DNA from: DASUGC01 sp035606665
GTDB lineage: Bacteria > Acidobacteriota > Vicinamibacteria > Vicinamibacterales > SCN-69-37
Direction of reading: 5' to 3'
NCBI GenBank assembly: GCA_035606665.1
Contig: DATNEY010000033.1
Coordinates: 1-64,000 of the forward strand
Length of the DNA stretch: 64,000 nt
Below, one piece after another: positions 39,829-48,845 of the stretch. The position numbers and the translations under genes are program-made. Below the pieces are notes generated by a model. It searched no databases, was not told where the DNA came from, and was given only the letters and a program-made list of their open reading frames with translations. Each line of letters starts with the position of its first letter. The stretch's first letter is position 1.

Positions 39829-42800
39829 TTACTTCACCGGTGTCAGTCCCAGCTTTGTGGCCGCGGCGTTGAAGGCCACCAGATCGCTCGCGAGCACTTT
39901 GGCGAGAATGTCCAGCTGTTCTCTCAAATCGCCCACGAGCGCCTTGAAGATCGCCGGCGCGTTCCCAACAGGCCGCGCATCGCCACGGCCTACGATTGAG
40001 AGCAGGGACGCCAGCCGGTTGTTGATCTTGATGGGGAAGTTGAGCGGATCCTGATTGCTCTGGTTCTTCACCTGGTAGATCTCTTCTTCAACCTTCGACA
40101 GATTCGTGGCGAGTCGATCGCCGGCCGTCTTGAGCCCGGCGTCGTTCGACTTCGACAGTCGATCGGTGACCTGTGACTTGAGGTCGCGGATGCGGATCAC
40201 GGTGTCGTTCGCCTCGGTCGTCTTGTCGCGAATCTGAATCGCGAGGTCGAACTGCGCCTGCAGGTCCGCGTCACTGACGTCCTTGAACAGCGGATTCCTC
40301 CGCACGCGCATCGTCTGCGTCTGCGTCCGGCCGTCGGTGGTCATGCGGACCGTGTAGTTGCCCGGCGCCCCGAGCGGTCCCTGCACGCCGCCGCCCCAGA
40401 GGACCATGCCGGGGAAACTTGTCGCGGGCGCATACCGCAGATCCCACGTGACGGTGTTGAATCCCGCGTTCATCGGCAGAACTCCTGGCCCTGCGGGTCC
40501 GCCGCCGCGTCCTCCGCCACCACCCCCTGCGCCACGCCCGCCACCAACGGCCGGAACCTCCGCTGCTGCCGGCGCTGTGTTTGTGAACGTGCGCACCACG
40601 GTTCCCTTGGGATCGACGATTTCGATCGTGACTTTCTGCGCTGGCTTCTTCACCCAGTACTTGATCTGCGCAGTACGGTAGGAGCGAATCGGATCCTCGG
40701 GTGCGAACAGGACGATGTCCGGCGATGAGGCGAACTCGGGTCCGAACTGACGCAGCGGTCCGATATCGTCGAGGATGTAGAACGAGCGGCCGTGTGTTGC
40801 GATGGCCAGGTCCGTGTCTTCCACCCAGATGTCCGCGATCGGCACGTCCGGCAGGTTCAACGAGAGCGAATGCCACGTGGTGCCGTCGTCGTACGAGTAA
40901 TACATGCCGTGTTGCGTGCCGGCGTAGAGCATGTTCCGGCGCTTGCGATCTTCGCGAACGGCATGCGCGTAGTCATCGGCCCTCAGGCCGGCGACGATCT
41001 TCGTCCATGTCTTGCCGAAGTCGTGCGTGCGGAAAATGTACGGGGCCTGATCGCCGAGCAGCGGACGCTTGACTGCGGCGTAGGCCGTTCCTGCATCGAA
41101 CGCCGATGCGTCGATGATGCTCACGCGTCCGAACTCCGGCATCTCCTTCGGCGTCACGTTAGCCCACGTCTTGCCACCGTCGCGGGTCACGTGAATCATG
41201 CCGTCGTCCGAACCCGCCCAGAGGACGTTGACGTCGAGCTTCGACGGCGCCAGCGTGAACACGGTTGCGTAGATTTCCGGGCCGTTCATGTCCCCGGTGA
41301 TCGGGCCGCCCGAGTGGCCGAGCGTCTTCGCTTCGTGCCTCGTCAGGTCGCCGCTGATCTTCGTCCAATCGCGCCCGTTATTCGTCGTCTTCCACACGTG
41401 CTGTGTCGCCGTGAAAAGAATGTTGGGATCGACGGGGGAGAACACGACTGGAAACGTCCACTGGACTCGTTCAGGAATCGCACTCGCCGGTTCGCCAGAG
41501 AACATGCGCGGGTAGGGATGCACTTCGAGGCTCTGGCCCGTGCGCCGATTCGTATAGACGAGGAATGAACCGTTGTTGCCACCCGCGAAGAACACGTCCG
41601 GGTCTTTGGGGTCCGCCGCAATGAAGCCGTCTTCCGAGCCCCCAGGACTGTAGATGGCCGGCGGCGCCGGCGCGCCTCCGCGCCCACCGCCGCCTCCACC
41701 GGCGCGGCCTCCGCCAACTCCCGCACCAGCCGGGTCCGCGCCGCGTCCTCCACCGGCCGCGCCGCCCAGGTTGGACGTCGAGTCGCTCGACAGACAGACG
41801 GTGCTCCCATCCTGCTGCGCGCCGCACACGTGGTAGGGCAGATGGGCCGTTGTGATCACGTGGTAGTACTGCGCGGTCGGATAGTCCTGCGCGCTCCAGT
41901 TCGTGCCGCCCGCTATGGAGACCGCGCCGCCGCCGTCGTTCGCGATCAGCATGTGCTGTGGGTCGTCGGGATCGATCCAGACGTCGTGATAGTCGCCATG
42001 CGTGCCGCCACCCCAGCCCGGAATCGACTTGCCCCCATCGGTCGACTTGAACGCGTTGACGTTCAGCAGATAAACCGTGTCTTTGCTCTTTGGATCGGCC
42101 GCAACGTGCGTGTAGTAGAACGCACGCTGACGGATGTTGCGATTCTGGTTCACCATCGTCCAGGTCGCGCCGGCGTTATCCGAGCTCAGCAGGCCGCCGT
42201 TCTCGTTCTCCACGAGCGCATACACGCGATTTGAATCCGCGCCGGACACCGAGACCCCGATGCGACCGACGACGCCGGCCGGCATGCCCGGATTGCGGGT
42301 AATCTCGGTCCAGGTTTCGCCCGCGTCCGTCGACTTGTACAAGCCGCTGCCGGGCCCGCCACTCGACATCGTGTATTCCTTGCGGAAGGCCTCCCACAGC
42401 GCCGCATAGATGACGTTCGGATTGTTGCGATCGATCGAGAGGTCGATGCCGCCGCTCTGGGCATTCTTGAAGAGCACGCGGCGCCACGTCGTGCCGCCGT
42501 TGGTGCTCTTGAAAATGCCGCGCTCGTCGTTCGGCACGCCGTGCTGGCCGAAGGCCGCGACGTAGACGATGTCGGCGTTGGTCGGATGGATGCGGATCTT
42601 CGAAATGTTCTGCGCGTCACGCAGGCCCGTGTGCTTCCACGACTTGCCGGCGTCGGTCGACTTGTACATTCCGTCGCCCGGCATGATGTTCCCGCGAATG
42701 CACGACTCACCGGTGCCGATGAAGACGATGTCGGGATTGCTTTCGGCCACCGCCACGGCGCCGACCGACGCGCTTCCGATCTGTTTGTCCGTTACCGGCG

Positions 42801-43065
42801 CCCAGGTTTCGCCGCGATCGGTCGTCTTCCACAACCCGCCGCCGGTCGCCCCGAAGTAGCCGATATTCGGTTGTCCCTTGACGCCAGCAACGGCAATCGA
42901 TCGTCCGCCTCTATCCGGCCCGATGCTGCGCCACTGATAGGTGGCGAGAAGAGCGGGGTCTGCGCCGACGCTCGTCGGCGCTTGGGCGCTCATGCGATCG
43001 CCACGCAGGCTGGCGACCGCAAAAAGGCCACAGATGGAGAGCAGGGCAAGGCGGTTGGTACGCAT
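39829..43065 (-). CDS. Large secreted BNR/sortilin-type beta-propeller protein
   Basis: 1078 residues from ATG 43065, with a signal peptide ending SAQA. Many BNR/Asp-box motifs (GLWKTTDRGETW, GMYKSTDAGKSWK, GIFKSTNGGTTWRR, LYKSTDAGETWTE, MIHVTRDGGKTW) give two seven- to ten-bladed propellers like the VPS10/sortilin fold. Ala/Gly-rich linkers lie at about 455-490 and 850-880. The last 200 residues hold a beta domain and a helical hairpin (KTTEANDTVIRIRD). Lacks sialidase catalytic residues that I can recognise. Common in Acidobacteriota; role unknown. Confidence 0.88.
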   Translation of the reverse strand: MRTNRLALLSICGLFAVASLRGDRMSAQAPTSVGADPALLATYQWRSIGPDRGGRSIAVAGVKGQPNIGYFGATGGGLWKTTDRGETWAPVTDKQIGSASVGAVAVAESNPDIVFIGTGESCIRGNIMPGDGMYKSTDAGKSWKHTGLRDAQNISKIRIHPTNADIVYVAAFGQHGVPNDERGIFKSTNGGTTWRRVLFKNAQSGGIDLSIDRNNPNVIYAALWEAFRKEYTMSSGGPGSGLYKSTDAGETWTEITRNPGMPAGVVGRIGVSVSGADSNRVYALVENENGGLLSSDNAGATWTMVNQNRNIRQRAFYYTHVAADPKSKDTVYLLNVNAFKSTDGGKSIPGWGGGTHGDYHDVWIDPDDPQHMLIANDGGGAVSIAGGTNWSAQDYPTAQYYHVITTAHLPYHVCGAQQDGSTVCLSSDSTSNLGGAAGGGRGADPAGAGVGGGRAGGGGGGRGGAPAPPAIYSPGGSEDGFIAADPKDPDVFFAGGNNGSFLVYTNRRTGQSLEVHPYPRMFSGEPASAIPERVQWTFPVVFSPVDPNILFTATQHVWKTTNNGRDWTKISGDLTRHEAKTLGHSGGPITGDMNGPEIYATVFTLAPSKLDVNVLWAGSDDGMIHVTRDGGKTWANVTPKEMPEFGRVSIIDASAFDAGTAYAAVKRPLLGDQAPYIFRTHDFGKTWTKIVAGLRADDYAHAVREDRKRRNMLYAGTQHGMYYSYDDGTTWHSLSLNLPDVPIADIWVEDTDLAIATHGRSFYILDDIGPLRQFGPEFASSPDIVLFAPEDPIRSYRTAQIKYWVKKPAQKVTIEIVDPKGTVVRTFTNTAPAAAEVPAVGGGRGAGGGGGGRGGGPAGPGVLPMNAGFNTVTWDLRYAPATSFPGMVLWGGGVQGPLGAPGNYTVRMTTDGRTQTQTMRVRRNPLFKDVSDADLQAQFDLAIQIRDKTTEANDTVIRIRDLKSQVTDRLSKSNDAGLKTAGDRLATNLSKVEEEIYQVKNQSNQDPLNFPIKINNRLASLLSIVGRGDARPVGNAPAIFKALVGDLREQLDILAKVLASDLVAFNAAATKLGLTPVK

Positions 43066-43080
43066 GGCACAGAGTTTATT

Positions 43081-43695
43081 CAACAAATGGGCACAAGTGG
43101 GAACGACGGGAACAAGTGGGAACAACCTGCTTGGTTGCTTCGGGCGACGGGGTAGCTCAGTCCCCGCGCCAGAGCCTTACTGCACGTGGTCAGGTTCAAA
43201 TGCAGGAGATTCTGGGTGGATCGGGCCTTGCTCGGTGACTAGCCATGATCGGAGACGAGCTCAAGGCGCGCACGCGACAGTTCGCGCTCGATGTGATCGA
43301 CCTGTGTCTGAATCTGGGGACGGGCGACGTGGCGAAGTTGATTCGACCTCAGCTTCTCAGGGCAGGGACCGGAGTGGCGGCCAATCACCGATCAGCGACC
43401 CGGTGCCGCTCAGACAGGGAATTTGCCTCCAAGTTGTTGATCGTGGTGGAGGAGGCTGACGAATCCGAACTATGGCTCGATGTGCTTGAGGCGAAGAAGG
43501 GCGGACCTCTCGATCTGGTCCGCGCTCTAAGACGTGAAGCTCAGGAATTGCGCGCGATCTTCGTAGCGTCGCGACGGACAGTGCTCGAAAACATCAAGAG
43601 GCGGCGTCGAGAAAAGGTACAACGCCGAACGAACTCAAGAACCAAGCCGTAGTTCCCAATTGTTCGCGTCGTTCCCATTTGTTCCCGTCGTTGCA
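43081..43695. repeat. Inverted-arm element enclosing a four-helix-bundle gene
   Basis: Left arm 43081-43126: AAATGGGCACAAG, then TGGGAACGACGGGAAC and AAGTGGGAACAA. Right arm 43652-43695 has GTTCCCAATTGTTC, GCGTCGTTCCCATTTG and TTCCCGTCGTTG, the inverted form of the same words. The arms share their words with the empty element at 6107-6208. Between them lie 117 bp without a gene and one ORF (43245-43652) whose stop is in the right arm. The right arm ends 1-2 bp before the stop of the next gene. Confidence 0.75.
43245..43652 (+). CDS. Four-helix-bundle (23S rRNA IVS / TIGR02436-type) protein
   Basis: 135 residues. LKARTRQFALDVIDLCLNLG, LRAGTGVAANHRSATR, and VVEEADESELWLDVLE match the family whose usual forms are RSxTSVAANYRAA and EExDExxFWLE. 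Members are encoded in 23S rRNA intervening sequences and, as a distant relative, as the Avd factor of diversity-generating retroelements. Here it is enclosed in an inverted-repeat element on the strand opposite to its neighbours. No 23S rRNA or reverse transcriptase is nearby. The C-terminal tail is very basic. Confidence 0.85.
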   Translation: MIGDELKARTRQFALDVIDLCLNLGTGDVAKLIRPQLLRAGTGVAANHRSATRCRSDREFASKLLIVVEEADESELWLDVLEAKKGGPLDLVRALRREAQELRAIFVASRRTVLENIKRRRREKVQRRTNSRTKP

Positions 43696-43696
43696 A

Positions 43697-44821
43697 CTAT
43701 CGCTTGAGAATTTCCTCCAGATACGCCACCGCCCGCTTGTCCTTCGACTGGCTCAGCTGGCTGACGGCTTCCTTGCGCATCACGGCATCGGTGGACGATG
43801 CGCGGGCGATGTCGAGAAGGTGCGGCACGCCCGCGTCGGAGGGGAGGCGGCCGATCGACGACACCGCGCGGCGACGAACGGCGTCGGCCTTGTCGGTGGT
43901 GGCGGCCTTGAGCGCGTCCGGCACGACAGCGACACCGCCGCGCTGGATGAAGTAGTAGACCGCATCCGACCGGACGTCCGCGTCCGGGTCGTTGAGCAGA
44001 TTCCGCAGGGCCGGCACGACCGACGCGTCACGTGACTGACCGAGCGCGCTCGTGAGCGAGCGCCGATCCTCGGTGTTGGTGGCGCTCGAGAGCAGGCGGA
44101 CTACCGTCGCGACGCCGTGGGCGCCCCGCATCGACGTGAGCGTGCTCGCGGCCTGACGGCGAACGTTGGCGTCCCGATGGTTGGTCGCGATGCGATCGAG
44201 CGCCGCGTCAGCCGCCGCATCCTGGTGGTAGCCGATCGCCCGGACGGCCGACTGCGCCACCGTGCGATCGTTTTCGTACATCGTGCGGTCCGTCGGACCC
44301 ACGTCACCGAGTGACGCGAGGAATCGGACGCTCTCCGCGGGCGTGACGCCCTCGAGCCAGACGACCGTGCGGCCGCCGGCGTCCATCGGGCAGTCGTCCC
44401 CGACCGTGCGAAGCCGCTCCACGCGCCCGCCAATCACACGGGCGAGGATGACGAGGTTGGTGCCGCCTTCGAGCGGAATCGGGCCCTTCGGCTGCGCGAT
44501 CGGCTGCCGCTGCGGTTCGGAGACGCCGTTGGTCGTGACGAACACCGATCCTTCATCCATGTACATGCCGCGCATGGTGGTGAAGCGGTCGCTGTACCAG
44601 CTGCACATGTCGCGGTCGCCCGCGACCATCGGTGCGCGCCACGCGACCCATGCTGGATCGCTGGAGTTGGTCGGCGAGGCGGCGGCGATTTCGCGATCGA
44701 TCGCCGCCGCGCGCCGGGTCTCGATCTTCCCGTTCTGAATCTGCGGCGCCGCCTGCTGCGCCGAGAGCGAACTCGCTGCGGCCGCGACGGCCAGGCTCAG
44801 GATGAAAGCCGTTCTACGCAT
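43697..44821 (-). CDS. Exported HEAT-repeat protein
   Basis: 374 residues with signal peptide (FILSLAVAAAASSLSAQQ). After a beta-rich start (about 40-170) containing the paired phrases MYMDEGSVFVTTNG and EGGTNLVILARV, residues 180-370 hold about six HEAT-type helix pairs (AADAALDRIATNHRDANVRR, PALRNLLNDPDADVRSDAVY, VRRRAVSSIGRLPSD). HEAT arrays bind proteins; the target is unknown. It is the last gene of a sigma/anti-sigma/HEAT run on the minus strand. Confidence 0.85.
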   Translation of the reverse strand: MRRTAFILSLAVAAAASSLSAQQAAPQIQNGKIETRRAAAIDREIAAASPTNSSDPAWVAWRAPMVAGDRDMCSWYSDRFTTMRGMYMDEGSVFVTTNGVSEPQRQPIAQPKGPIPLEGGTNLVILARVIGGRVERLRTVGDDCPMDAGGRTVVWLEGVTPAESVRFLASLGDVGPTDRTMYENDRTVAQSAVRAIGYHQDAAADAALDRIATNHRDANVRRQAASTLTSMRGAHGVATVVRLLSSATNTEDRRSLTSALGQSRDASVVPALRNLLNDPDADVRSDAVYYFIQRGGVAVVPDALKAATTDKADAVRRRAVSSIGRLPSDAGVPHLLDIARASSTDAVMRKEAVSQLSQSKDKRAVAYLEEILKR

Positions 44822-44830
44822 GTGCCACCG

Positions 44831-46417
44831 CTAGATGCCGGACTTGATGATTTCCATCAAGTAGTCGGCCGCCACCTTGTTCTTCGGCGCCATGTCGGCG
44901 AGCTTGCGCACGATTTCGGTCTTGAGCGGCAGGCTCGATTCCTTGCGGGCGATCGCCACGAGGCCCTCGGCATTGTTCTGGTTCGTGAGCGAAGAGATGA
45001 TCGACTTCTTCGCCTCCAGGTCCGTCTCGCTGCCGTAGAGATCCACGAGCATCTGGCCCGTCTTCTCGCTTCTCATGTTGCCGAGCGAGCGCAGGGCGCG
45101 ACGGCGGACTTCTGGATCCTTTTCGCTCTTGATGACGCGATTCAGCTGGTCCATCGCCTGCATCGATCCAAACGCGCTGATCATCTGCATCCGGAGCTCT
45201 TTCTCGTTCTCCTTCTCATAGAGCGTCCAGAGATCCTGCGGGCTCATCACGCCAGCCAGGCCGTTCAGGGCCGACGCGCGGATGGCGACCGGCGTCGAGG
45301 TCTGTCCGATGATCTGCGTGAGGGCCGACTGATTGCCGCTCGCCCTGAGCGCGTTGATGATGGCGATCTTCACGTCCGTGTTGCTCGTGGACTGATAGAT
45401 GTCCATCAGATCCTTCGAGCTCGCGGTCGACTGCTGCTTGTTGCGGTTGGCCGCGAGGTACTGAATCGCTTCGAGCTGGAGGTCGGGATTGCCGCCGCCC
45501 TTCGCGAAGCCGAGCAGAATCTGGTACGCCCTGGGCTGGTCGCTGGTCGCGAGCGAATAGAGGAGCTTTCTCTTGAAGCTGAGGGAGTTCGTCTTGCCGA
45601 GCTGGCTCTCGGCGGCCTCGACGCCGCGCGCCGCGTCCTGCCGCATCAGGCCCTGAATCGCCAGCGCCTTGAGCTCCTCGTCGTCCGCGTCCGCGGGGTT
45701 GACGGGTTTGCCCGTCATTCTGCGCGCGTCCGCTTCGAGCACTTTCGCGTCCTGCATGTACGGGCTCGACCCGTGCTCCTTGCGCAGCACCGCGATCGTC
45801 GCGATGGAGTCCTCGGTCTTGCCGAGCCTGTACTGCGCGAAGGCCTTCCAGTAGAGCGCGCCGTCGACGTTGTTGCCTTTTTGCGCGATGACCCGATCGC
45901 ACCGGACCAGGGCCTGTTCGTACTGCTTGCGGTTCACGTAGTCCCTGCAGGCGTTGTACTCGCCGCTGCTGGACCGGCCGTCGGTATAGACGTAGCTCTG
46001 CTGCATGCTCATCCGTGCGTCGTCCATCGCGATGCGCGCGTGCTCCACCGCGTCGCGCGTGGTCTCGCGAAGCAGCTGCGTATCGATCACCGGCATCGGC
46101 GCGAGCATCGGGATCGGCGGCAGCGCCGGCATCGTGACTCGCAGGTCGTCGAGGTTCAACCGAATCTGGTCGAGGTCCAGAGCGATGGGCTCGAGATCCA
46201 GCATCCGCGGCGCTCGTGGTGCCGGCACCGGCCTGGGCATCGATCCTACCTGGGGCGCTGGCCATGCCGGCGGCGCAGGCGCGACGACCGGAGCAGCGGG
46301 GGCCGCTGGAGGAACCGGAATCTGCGCCTGCGCCAGCCCGGCAAAACCGGCCAGCGCCACACCTGTCATCACCGCAATCGTCGTGCGAGTCCTGAGGTTG
46401 AAGTTAGCGAAGGTCAT
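44831..46417 (-). CDS. Exported TPR/HEAT-repeat protein
   Basis: 528 residues, signal peptide (AVMTGVALAGFAGLAQAQ), a Pro/Ala-rich linker (32-70), then a TPR-like unit (NRKQYEQALVRCDRVI, ALYWKAFAQYRLGKTED) and a HEAT array to the C terminus (KDPEVRRRALRSLGNMRSE, LKTEIVRKLADMAP). All repeats end by residue 528. Adjacent to the second HEAT protein and downstream of an anti-sigma gene with only 23 bp between, so likely regulated by that sigma factor. Confidence 0.85.
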   Translation of the reverse strand: MTFANFNLRTRTTIAVMTGVALAGFAGLAQAQIPVPPAAPAAPVVAPAPPAWPAPQVGSMPRPVPAPRAPRMLDLEPIALDLDQIRLNLDDLRVTMPALPPIPMLAPMPVIDTQLLRETTRDAVEHARIAMDDARMSMQQSYVYTDGRSSSGEYNACRDYVNRKQYEQALVRCDRVIAQKGNNVDGALYWKAFAQYRLGKTEDSIATIAVLRKEHGSSPYMQDAKVLEADARRMTGKPVNPADADDEELKALAIQGLMRQDAARGVEAAESQLGKTNSLSFKRKLLYSLATSDQPRAYQILLGFAKGGGNPDLQLEAIQYLAANRNKQQSTASSKDLMDIYQSTSNTDVKIAIINALRASGNQSALTQIIGQTSTPVAIRASALNGLAGVMSPQDLWTLYEKENEKELRMQMISAFGSMQAMDQLNRVIKSEKDPEVRRRALRSLGNMRSEKTGQMLVDLYGSETDLEAKKSIISSLTNQNNAEGLVAIARKESSLPLKTEIVRKLADMAPKNKVAADYLMEIIKSGI

Positions 46418-46440
46418 CTCAAAGGTCCTTTCGTGAACTG

Positions 46441-47199
46441 TTAGTCGTTGGCGTGTCCGACACGCTCTCGAATGTCGTTGGTGGCCGCGCGTACTTTGAA
46501 CAGCAGCGCGTCTTCGTCAATCCGTGCCCTGAACCAGGCGCGATCGTTCTTGCTCGGACGCCCCTGGCCCCGGGCCACTTCCACGAGCACGGGCTCGAGT
46601 TCGTCGAGCATCTGCACGAGCCGCGGGTGGCCGCCGTCCTCGGCCGTCATGCGATAGAGGCGGCCTGCGGTGATCAATTCCTGCGCGCTCATGCGTTCGT
46701 AATCGAGCGAATCACGGTCGGAGGCGTTGCGCACTTCGACGAGGAGCATTTCCGTCTGCCGGAAGTGATTGTCGAGCGCGGTGTAGAGCACGAGATCGCG
46801 CGTGCTGGCCTGGCCACCCGGCAACGCCGGCGCGCTCGGCTCCGCGAGGGCCACATCGACGTCCGCCTTCGGCGTCATCGCCGGCCGTGACGCGATTGCG
46901 ATACCGGCAACCGCCAGCGCGGCGACTGCGCCCGCGGGAACCAGGCTGCGCCACGTCCATCGCGAGGGGACGGGCAGGACGGCGATCTGCTGCTGCACGT
47001 GCGCCCACACGATGCGCTCGAAGCCGTCGGGCGGCTCGGGCACCGATTCGTTGACGAGTGTCAGCGCGCCCGTGATCTCCGCGCACGCCACCTGGCACTC
47101 CGCGCACGACGCCAGATGATCCTGGATCCGCTCGCGATCGCGCGGGCCGTCCTCGCCGCACAGATGCTGAATCAGTTCGTCTTCAGTCGGATGTGACAT
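46441..47199 (-). CDS. Anti-sigma factor with zinc-finger (ZAS) domain
   Basis: 252 residues. The N-terminal ZAS motif is His28-x3-Cys32-x2-Cys35 (HLASCAEC), which holds the cognate ECF sigma factor. A single membrane segment follows (VPAGAVAALAVAGIAIA, about 86-105), placing the C-terminal half outside the cytoplasm. The C-terminal half is helical and ends SKNDRAWFRARIDEDALLFK. It follows the sigma gene by 123 bp with a hairpin in the gap. Confidence 0.9.
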   Translation of the reverse strand: MSHPTEDELIQHLCGEDGPRDRERIQDHLASCAECQVACAEITGALTLVNESVPEPPDGFERIVWAHVQQQIAVLPVPSRWTWRSLVPAGAVAALAVAGIAIASRPAMTPKADVDVALAEPSAPALPGGQASTRDLVLYTALDNHFRQTEMLLVEVRNASDRDSLDYERMSAQELITAGRLYRMTAEDGGHPRLVQMLDELEPVLVEVARGQGRPSKNDRAWFRARIDEDALLFKVRAATNDIRERVGHAND

Positions 47200-47206
47200 T
47201 TTTTCA

Positions 47207-47232
47207 GTCCGGGGGACTTCGTCCCGCCGGAC
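47207..47232. other. Hairpin in the sigma/anti-sigma gap
   Basis: GTCCGG-GGGAC-TTC-GTCCC-GCCGGAC gives an imperfect GC stem with a 3-base loop, just upstream of the anti-sigma ATG. There is no T tract. It could lower anti-sigma expression or stabilise mRNA ends. The remainder of 47233-47322 shows no gene. Confidence 0.5.
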
Positions 47233-47322
47233 CCCCTAGCGCCGTCGCTCGCGGGGCGCCTGTTGCCCCACTCCGCTCCGGCGGCTCACTCGCGCGGCTC
47301 GTTCGCGCTGTTTACGTCTTCC

Positions 47323-47904
47323 TCAAAGCTGCACCGTGCGCATCTTCACGAACGGCCCGAGTGCCACGCGCATCTTTTTCACCGCCCGGAAGATCGAGTG
47401 CTTCGCGGCGTTCGTGCGCAAGTCGAGCGCGTGACAAATCTCGTCGATGGAGCAGCCGTGGTAATGCCGCATCAGAAACGCGGCCCGCTCCTGTTCGCTG
47501 AGGTCGTTGAGCGCCGCCTGCACGCGCCCGCTGATCTGTCCGGCGAACACCAAATCCTCCGTCGTCGGTCCCGTGGCTTCCGGCGCCAGCCGGTCCAGTA
47601 CTTCCGGCGCCTTGGCGGTTTCCCGCTGCGGCCGGCCGCGCAGATGGTCGATCGCGCAGTTGAAGCCGATCCGGTACAGCCACGTCCCGAAGTTCGATCG
47701 CGACTCGAAACGCGCGAGCTGCCGATAGGCCCGGACGAATGTGTCCTGGACCACGTCTTCGGCGTCGGCGGGCGATCCCGTCATGCGGTACGCCAGCCTG
47801 TAGACACTGCGCGAGTGGCGCTCAACGAGAACGCGGAACGCGTCCCCATCGCCTGCCATCGCCTTCGCGACGGCGGCCGCGTCGTCCAGATGCATCCAGT
47901 CCAT
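47323..47904 (-). CDS. ECF RNA polymerase sigma factor
   Basis: 193 residues from ATG 47904. Region 2 (FRVLVERHSRSVYRLAYRM, DAEDVVQDTFVRAYR, FGTWLYRIGFNCAIDHLR) and region 4 (QAALNDLSEQERAAFLMRHY, SIDEICHALDLRTNAAKHSI) are typical. A -10 like CGTCTAA overlaps the start codon region. It diverges from the rhomboid gene by 51 bp; this gap also contains the 10-bp palindrome CCCCCGGGGG (47915-47924). Confidence 0.95.
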   Translation of the reverse strand: MDWMHLDDAAAVAKAMAGDGDAFRVLVERHSRSVYRLAYRMTGSPADAEDVVQDTFVRAYRQLARFESRSNFGTWLYRIGFNCAIDHLRGRPQRETAKAPEVLDRLAPEATGPTTEDLVFAGQISGRVQAALNDLSEQERAAFLMRHYHGCSIDEICHALDLRTNAAKHSIFRAVKKMRVALGPFVKMRTVQL

Positions 47905-47955
47905 TAGACGACACCCCCCGGGGGTGGTTAGTGACGGGATGTTATTCTCCCCGGG

Positions 47956-48822
47956 ATGTTCAGGCGGCAGACGTCCGGCTCGGTGGTCTGCGTCTCGTGT
48001 GGCTACCTGGTCGGCGTCAAGGATGACCGCTGCTACCACTGCGGCCGCAGGAATCCCGCGCTTTTTGGCTTTGCGCCCGCGCTTCGCAGCCTGGGACACG
48101 ACGCGGGTTTCGTCCCGCTCGTGACCGGGATCTGCGTCGTCGTGTACCTGTTGTCGGTGGCCGTGGGTGGCGTGGCCGAAGGGGGCGGCCTCCTCGGTTT
48201 CCTCTCGCCAGGTCCGGTCGGCACATTTCTGCTGGGGGAGTCAGGTTACGTCCCGGTCGTCGGCTTGCATCGGTGGTGGACGGTCCTGTCCGCGATGTGG
48301 CTGCACGGCGGTTTACTGCACTTGCTGATGAACATGTACGGCCTCCGGCAGCTGGCGCCCGGCGTTGCCGAGCTCTACGGGCCTGGCCGGATGGTGATCA
48401 TCTACGTTCTCGGCAGCGTCGTCGGCTTCACGGTGAGCTCACTCGCCGGCGTCTTCTTCTCAGGGTTCCCGCCACCGCTCGCGCCGGGTGGCTTCACAAT
48501 CGGCGCGTCGGCGGCGCTCTTCGCCTTGATCGGCGCGCTGCTGTACTACGGGAATCGATCCGGATCGCGATGGGTGCATGCGACGGCTAAGAGCTGGGCC
48601 ATCTCAGCCTTCATCTTCGGGCTGATCATTCCCGGCATCGACAACTACGCGCACGCGGGCGGATTTGTCGGTGGCTATCTCGTGGGAAGGATTCTCGATC
48701 CGCTGCGCCAGGAACAGATCAATCACATTCTGATTGGGCTCATGCTGATCGTGGTGTCCCTGCTGGCGGTCATCGTGTCGGTGATTCACGGCCGGCCGCT
48801 CGTGCCGCTCATCTTTGGCTGA
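47956..48822 (+). CDS. Rhomboid-family intramembrane serine protease with N-terminal zinc ribbon
   Basis: 288 residues. Cys12, Cys15, Cys26 and Cys29 form a zinc ribbon. Six or seven membrane segments follow with the HxxxN motif (His122, Asn126), catalytic Ser185 in TIGASAALFALIG and His233 in DNYAHAGGFVGG. Rhomboids cut single-pass membrane proteins within the bilayer. Divergent from the ECF sigma gene, whose membrane anti-sigma is a conceivable substrate; that is speculation. Confidence 0.93.
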   Translation: MFRRQTSGSVVCVSCGYLVGVKDDRCYHCGRRNPALFGFAPALRSLGHDAGFVPLVTGICVVVYLLSVAVGGVAEGGGLLGFLSPGPVGTFLLGESGYVPVVGLHRWWTVLSAMWLHGGLLHLLMNMYGLRQLAPGVAELYGPGRMVIIYVLGSVVGFTVSSLAGVFFSGFPPPLAPGGFTIGASAALFALIGALLYYGNRSGSRWVHATAKSWAISAFIFGLIIPGIDNYAHAGGFVGGYLVGRILDPLRQEQINHILIGLMLIVVSLLAVIVSVIHGRPLVPLIFG

Positions 48823-48845
48823 ACAAACCAGGCTGACGAGTACTC

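Noticed and set aside
43144..43205. tRNA-like stretch containing GGGTAGCTCAG and GGTTCAAATGC
   Set aside because: The T-stem and anticodon stem do not pair and no acceptor stem can be drawn, so it is not called as a tRNA or a tRNA pseudogene.
43245..43652. Diversity-generating retroelement
   Set aside because: Only an Avd-like fold is present; there is no reverse transcriptase, template or variable repeat in the flanking sequence.
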